64,000 nucleotides of DNA, from positions 945,068 to 1,009,067 of the forward strand of contig NZ_FREX01000001.1 of NCBI RefSeq assembly GCF_900143565.1. Direction: 5' to 3'. Source of the stretch: Pseudovibrio sp. Alg231-02. GTDB taxonomy: Bacteria; Pseudomonadota; Alphaproteobacteria; Rhizobiales; Stappiaceae. The translations under genes were made by a program, and so were the position numbers. The notes beneath the pieces were generated by a model. That model was not told the DNA's origin. It saw nothing but the letters and a program-made list of their open reading frames with translations, and did no database searches. Below, piece after piece: positions 63,094 through 64,000 of the stretch (within the stretch, counting starts at the first letter, position 1; every line of letters begins with the position of its first letter).

Positions 63094-64000
63094 ATGACTG
63101 TCGAAAGTACCGAAGCGCATGAAGATGGCACTGCAGCAGCCTCTTCCGTCCCTCCACCTGAGATGACTGCTCAACCTTCCTCCACGCAAAACCTGAGTGA
63201 TGAGCAGATCGCCAATGCGATTGTTTCGCGGTTGAGCCGTGATGACAAACTGGCCATGCGAGACGGTGATCAGGCCTTCTGGCCGGGCGTTCGGGAGATG
63301 ATGAAGAGCGGCTCTCAATCAGGTCCGTGGGCAGCGGGGGCGTTGCCAGAGCATCACTTGCCGGGTGTTCATTACACAGAAGGCTCACGCGGGATCGTGC
63401 TGAAGGGCGCCACAACGTTTCCTACAGTGATAGCAAGAGCGGCAACCTTTGACCCTGAGTTGGAAGAACGGATTGGCGCAATCATTGGATATGAGATGCG
63501 CGCCTTTGGTGGCACGTTGTTTGGGGGCGTGCCACTTAACCTGATGCGCCATCCGGCATGGGGACGAGCACAGGAATCTTATGGTGAAGACAGCTTCCTG
63601 ATCGGCGCAATGGGCTCAGCCCTCGTTCGCGGTGTTCAGCAACATGGCATGGCATGCATCAAAAACTTTGCTCTGGCATCCATGGAACACTCCAAGCTTT
63701 CCCTCAATGTTACAGTGGGACAGCGAGCACTCTATGAGGTGTATCTTCCTCACTTCAGGAAGGCGGTTGAGGCAGGTGCTGCGGCTGTCATGACGTCCTA
63801 CAGCTCCATCAATGGCGAGCTTTGCGGACACAACAAAGAGCTTCTCACCCAACTGCTGAAAACAGATTGGGGGTTTAAGGGGTTTGTGCTGAGTGACTTC
63901 CTGTTCGGCATACGCAATGCGAGGGAGGCTGCTCTTGCCGGCATGGATCTGGAGATGCCGTTCCAACTGCACTTTCACCAGCACCTGTCAGAGCTGATCG
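63094..64000 (+). CDS. Glycoside hydrolase family 3 protein (3' end cut off)
   Basis: First 302 residues. Low-complexity N-terminus of about 45 residues, then an (alpha/beta)8 barrel: GVPLNLMRHPAWGRAQESYGEDSFL, KNFALASMEHSK (in place of the usual KHF), AVMTSYSSING and WGFKGFVLSDF with the nucleophilic Asp. Beta-glucosidase-like; no signal peptide, so cytoplasmic. GCGGAG precedes the ATG. Runs off the window. Confidence 0.85.
   Translation, partial: MTVESTEAHEDGTAAASSVPPPEMTAQPSSTQNLSDEQIANAIVSRLSRDDKLAMRDGDQAFWPGVREMMKSGSQSGPWAAGALPEHHLPGVHYTEGSRGIVLKGATTFPTVIARAATFDPELEERIGAIIGYEMRAFGGTLFGGVPLNLMRHPAWGRAQESYGEDSFLIGAMGSALVRGVQQHGMACIKNFALASMEHSKLSLNVTVGQRALYEVYLPHFRKAVEAGAAAVMTSYSSINGELCGHNKELLTQLLKTDWGFKGFVLSDFLFGIRNAREAALAGMDLEMPFQLHFHQHLSELI

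Noticed and set aside
1-64000. CRISPR arrays, insertion sequences, tRNA or rRNA genes
   Set aside because: No regularly spaced repeats, transposase motifs, or cloverleaf/CCA patterns were seen on reading both strands.

Overview
The window is chromosomal DNA from an alphaproteobacterium, most likely a marine member of the Hyphomicrobiales or the Stappiaceae (Pseudovibrio/Labrenzia-like). This is inferred from gene content: the NUDIX/TIGR02301 pair, the HD hydrolase - tyrosine phosphatase - NadQ operon, btaAB betaine-lipid genes, the DmdC-like acyl-CoA dehydrogenase, and intergenic repeats with the ATCCGAAAACC core common in this order. Coding is dense on both strands. I saw no rRNA, tRNA, insertion sequence, prophage, CRISPR array or plasmid function. 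The first gene (PatB-like aminotransferase) and the last (GH3 glycosidase) are cut by the window ends.

Layout. 0-10 kb: PatB/MalY enzyme, a DUF1499 protein, a HAD phosphatase, a short-protein gene, pdxH, a surface lipoprotein, a CbpA-type DnaJ, and a minus-strand acyl-CoA dehydrogenase/enoyl-CoA hydratase/SDR operon. 10-24 kb: tsaC, a histone-deacetylase-like amidohydrolase, xseB, dxs, an MFS exporter, a copper module (Cys-rich membrane protein, PCuAC, Sco), tlyA, a chemoreceptor and a TrmA/RlmD-type RNA methyltransferase. 24-34 kb: a methyltransferase, ribB with an unusual N-terminal helix-turn-helix, a small accessory islet with two overlapping membrane-protein genes, aroC, a FabMG-like protein, a histidine phosphatase and fabI. 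34-46 kb: D-2-hydroxyacid-type dehydrogenase, SDR, SRAP peptidase, NUDIX, TIGR02301, LysE exporter, btaAB, ygfZ, and the HD hydrolase/phosphatase/nadQ operon. 46-64 kb: SleB-like hydrolase, an AcuI-like reductase, MFS transporter, nadABC, ETF-ubiquinone oxidoreductase, a family-4 uracil-DNA glycosylase, an S49 peptidase, a BBE-type flavin oxidase, glyQ and a GH3 enzyme.

How the genes connect. De novo NAD synthesis (nadABC) and its likely repressor (nadQ) are both present, and a perfect 9+3+9 palindrome covers the nadA -10 box. The acyl-CoA dehydrogenase operon feeds electrons to ETF, whose quinone oxidoreductase is at 55.5-57.2 kb. PCuAC and Sco together serve cytochrome oxidase copper-site assembly. 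btaAB makes phosphorus-free betaine lipid.

The least-described material lies between genes. There are three candidate small RNAs: 808-940 plus, 11510-11612 plus and 13515-13640 minus. Two short-protein genes (3435-3605 and 19002-19148) are easy to miss, and the 27.4-28.7 kb islet has no recognised function. I did not find a multi-gene defence or biosynthetic system that I could defend as new; these loci are the best leads.
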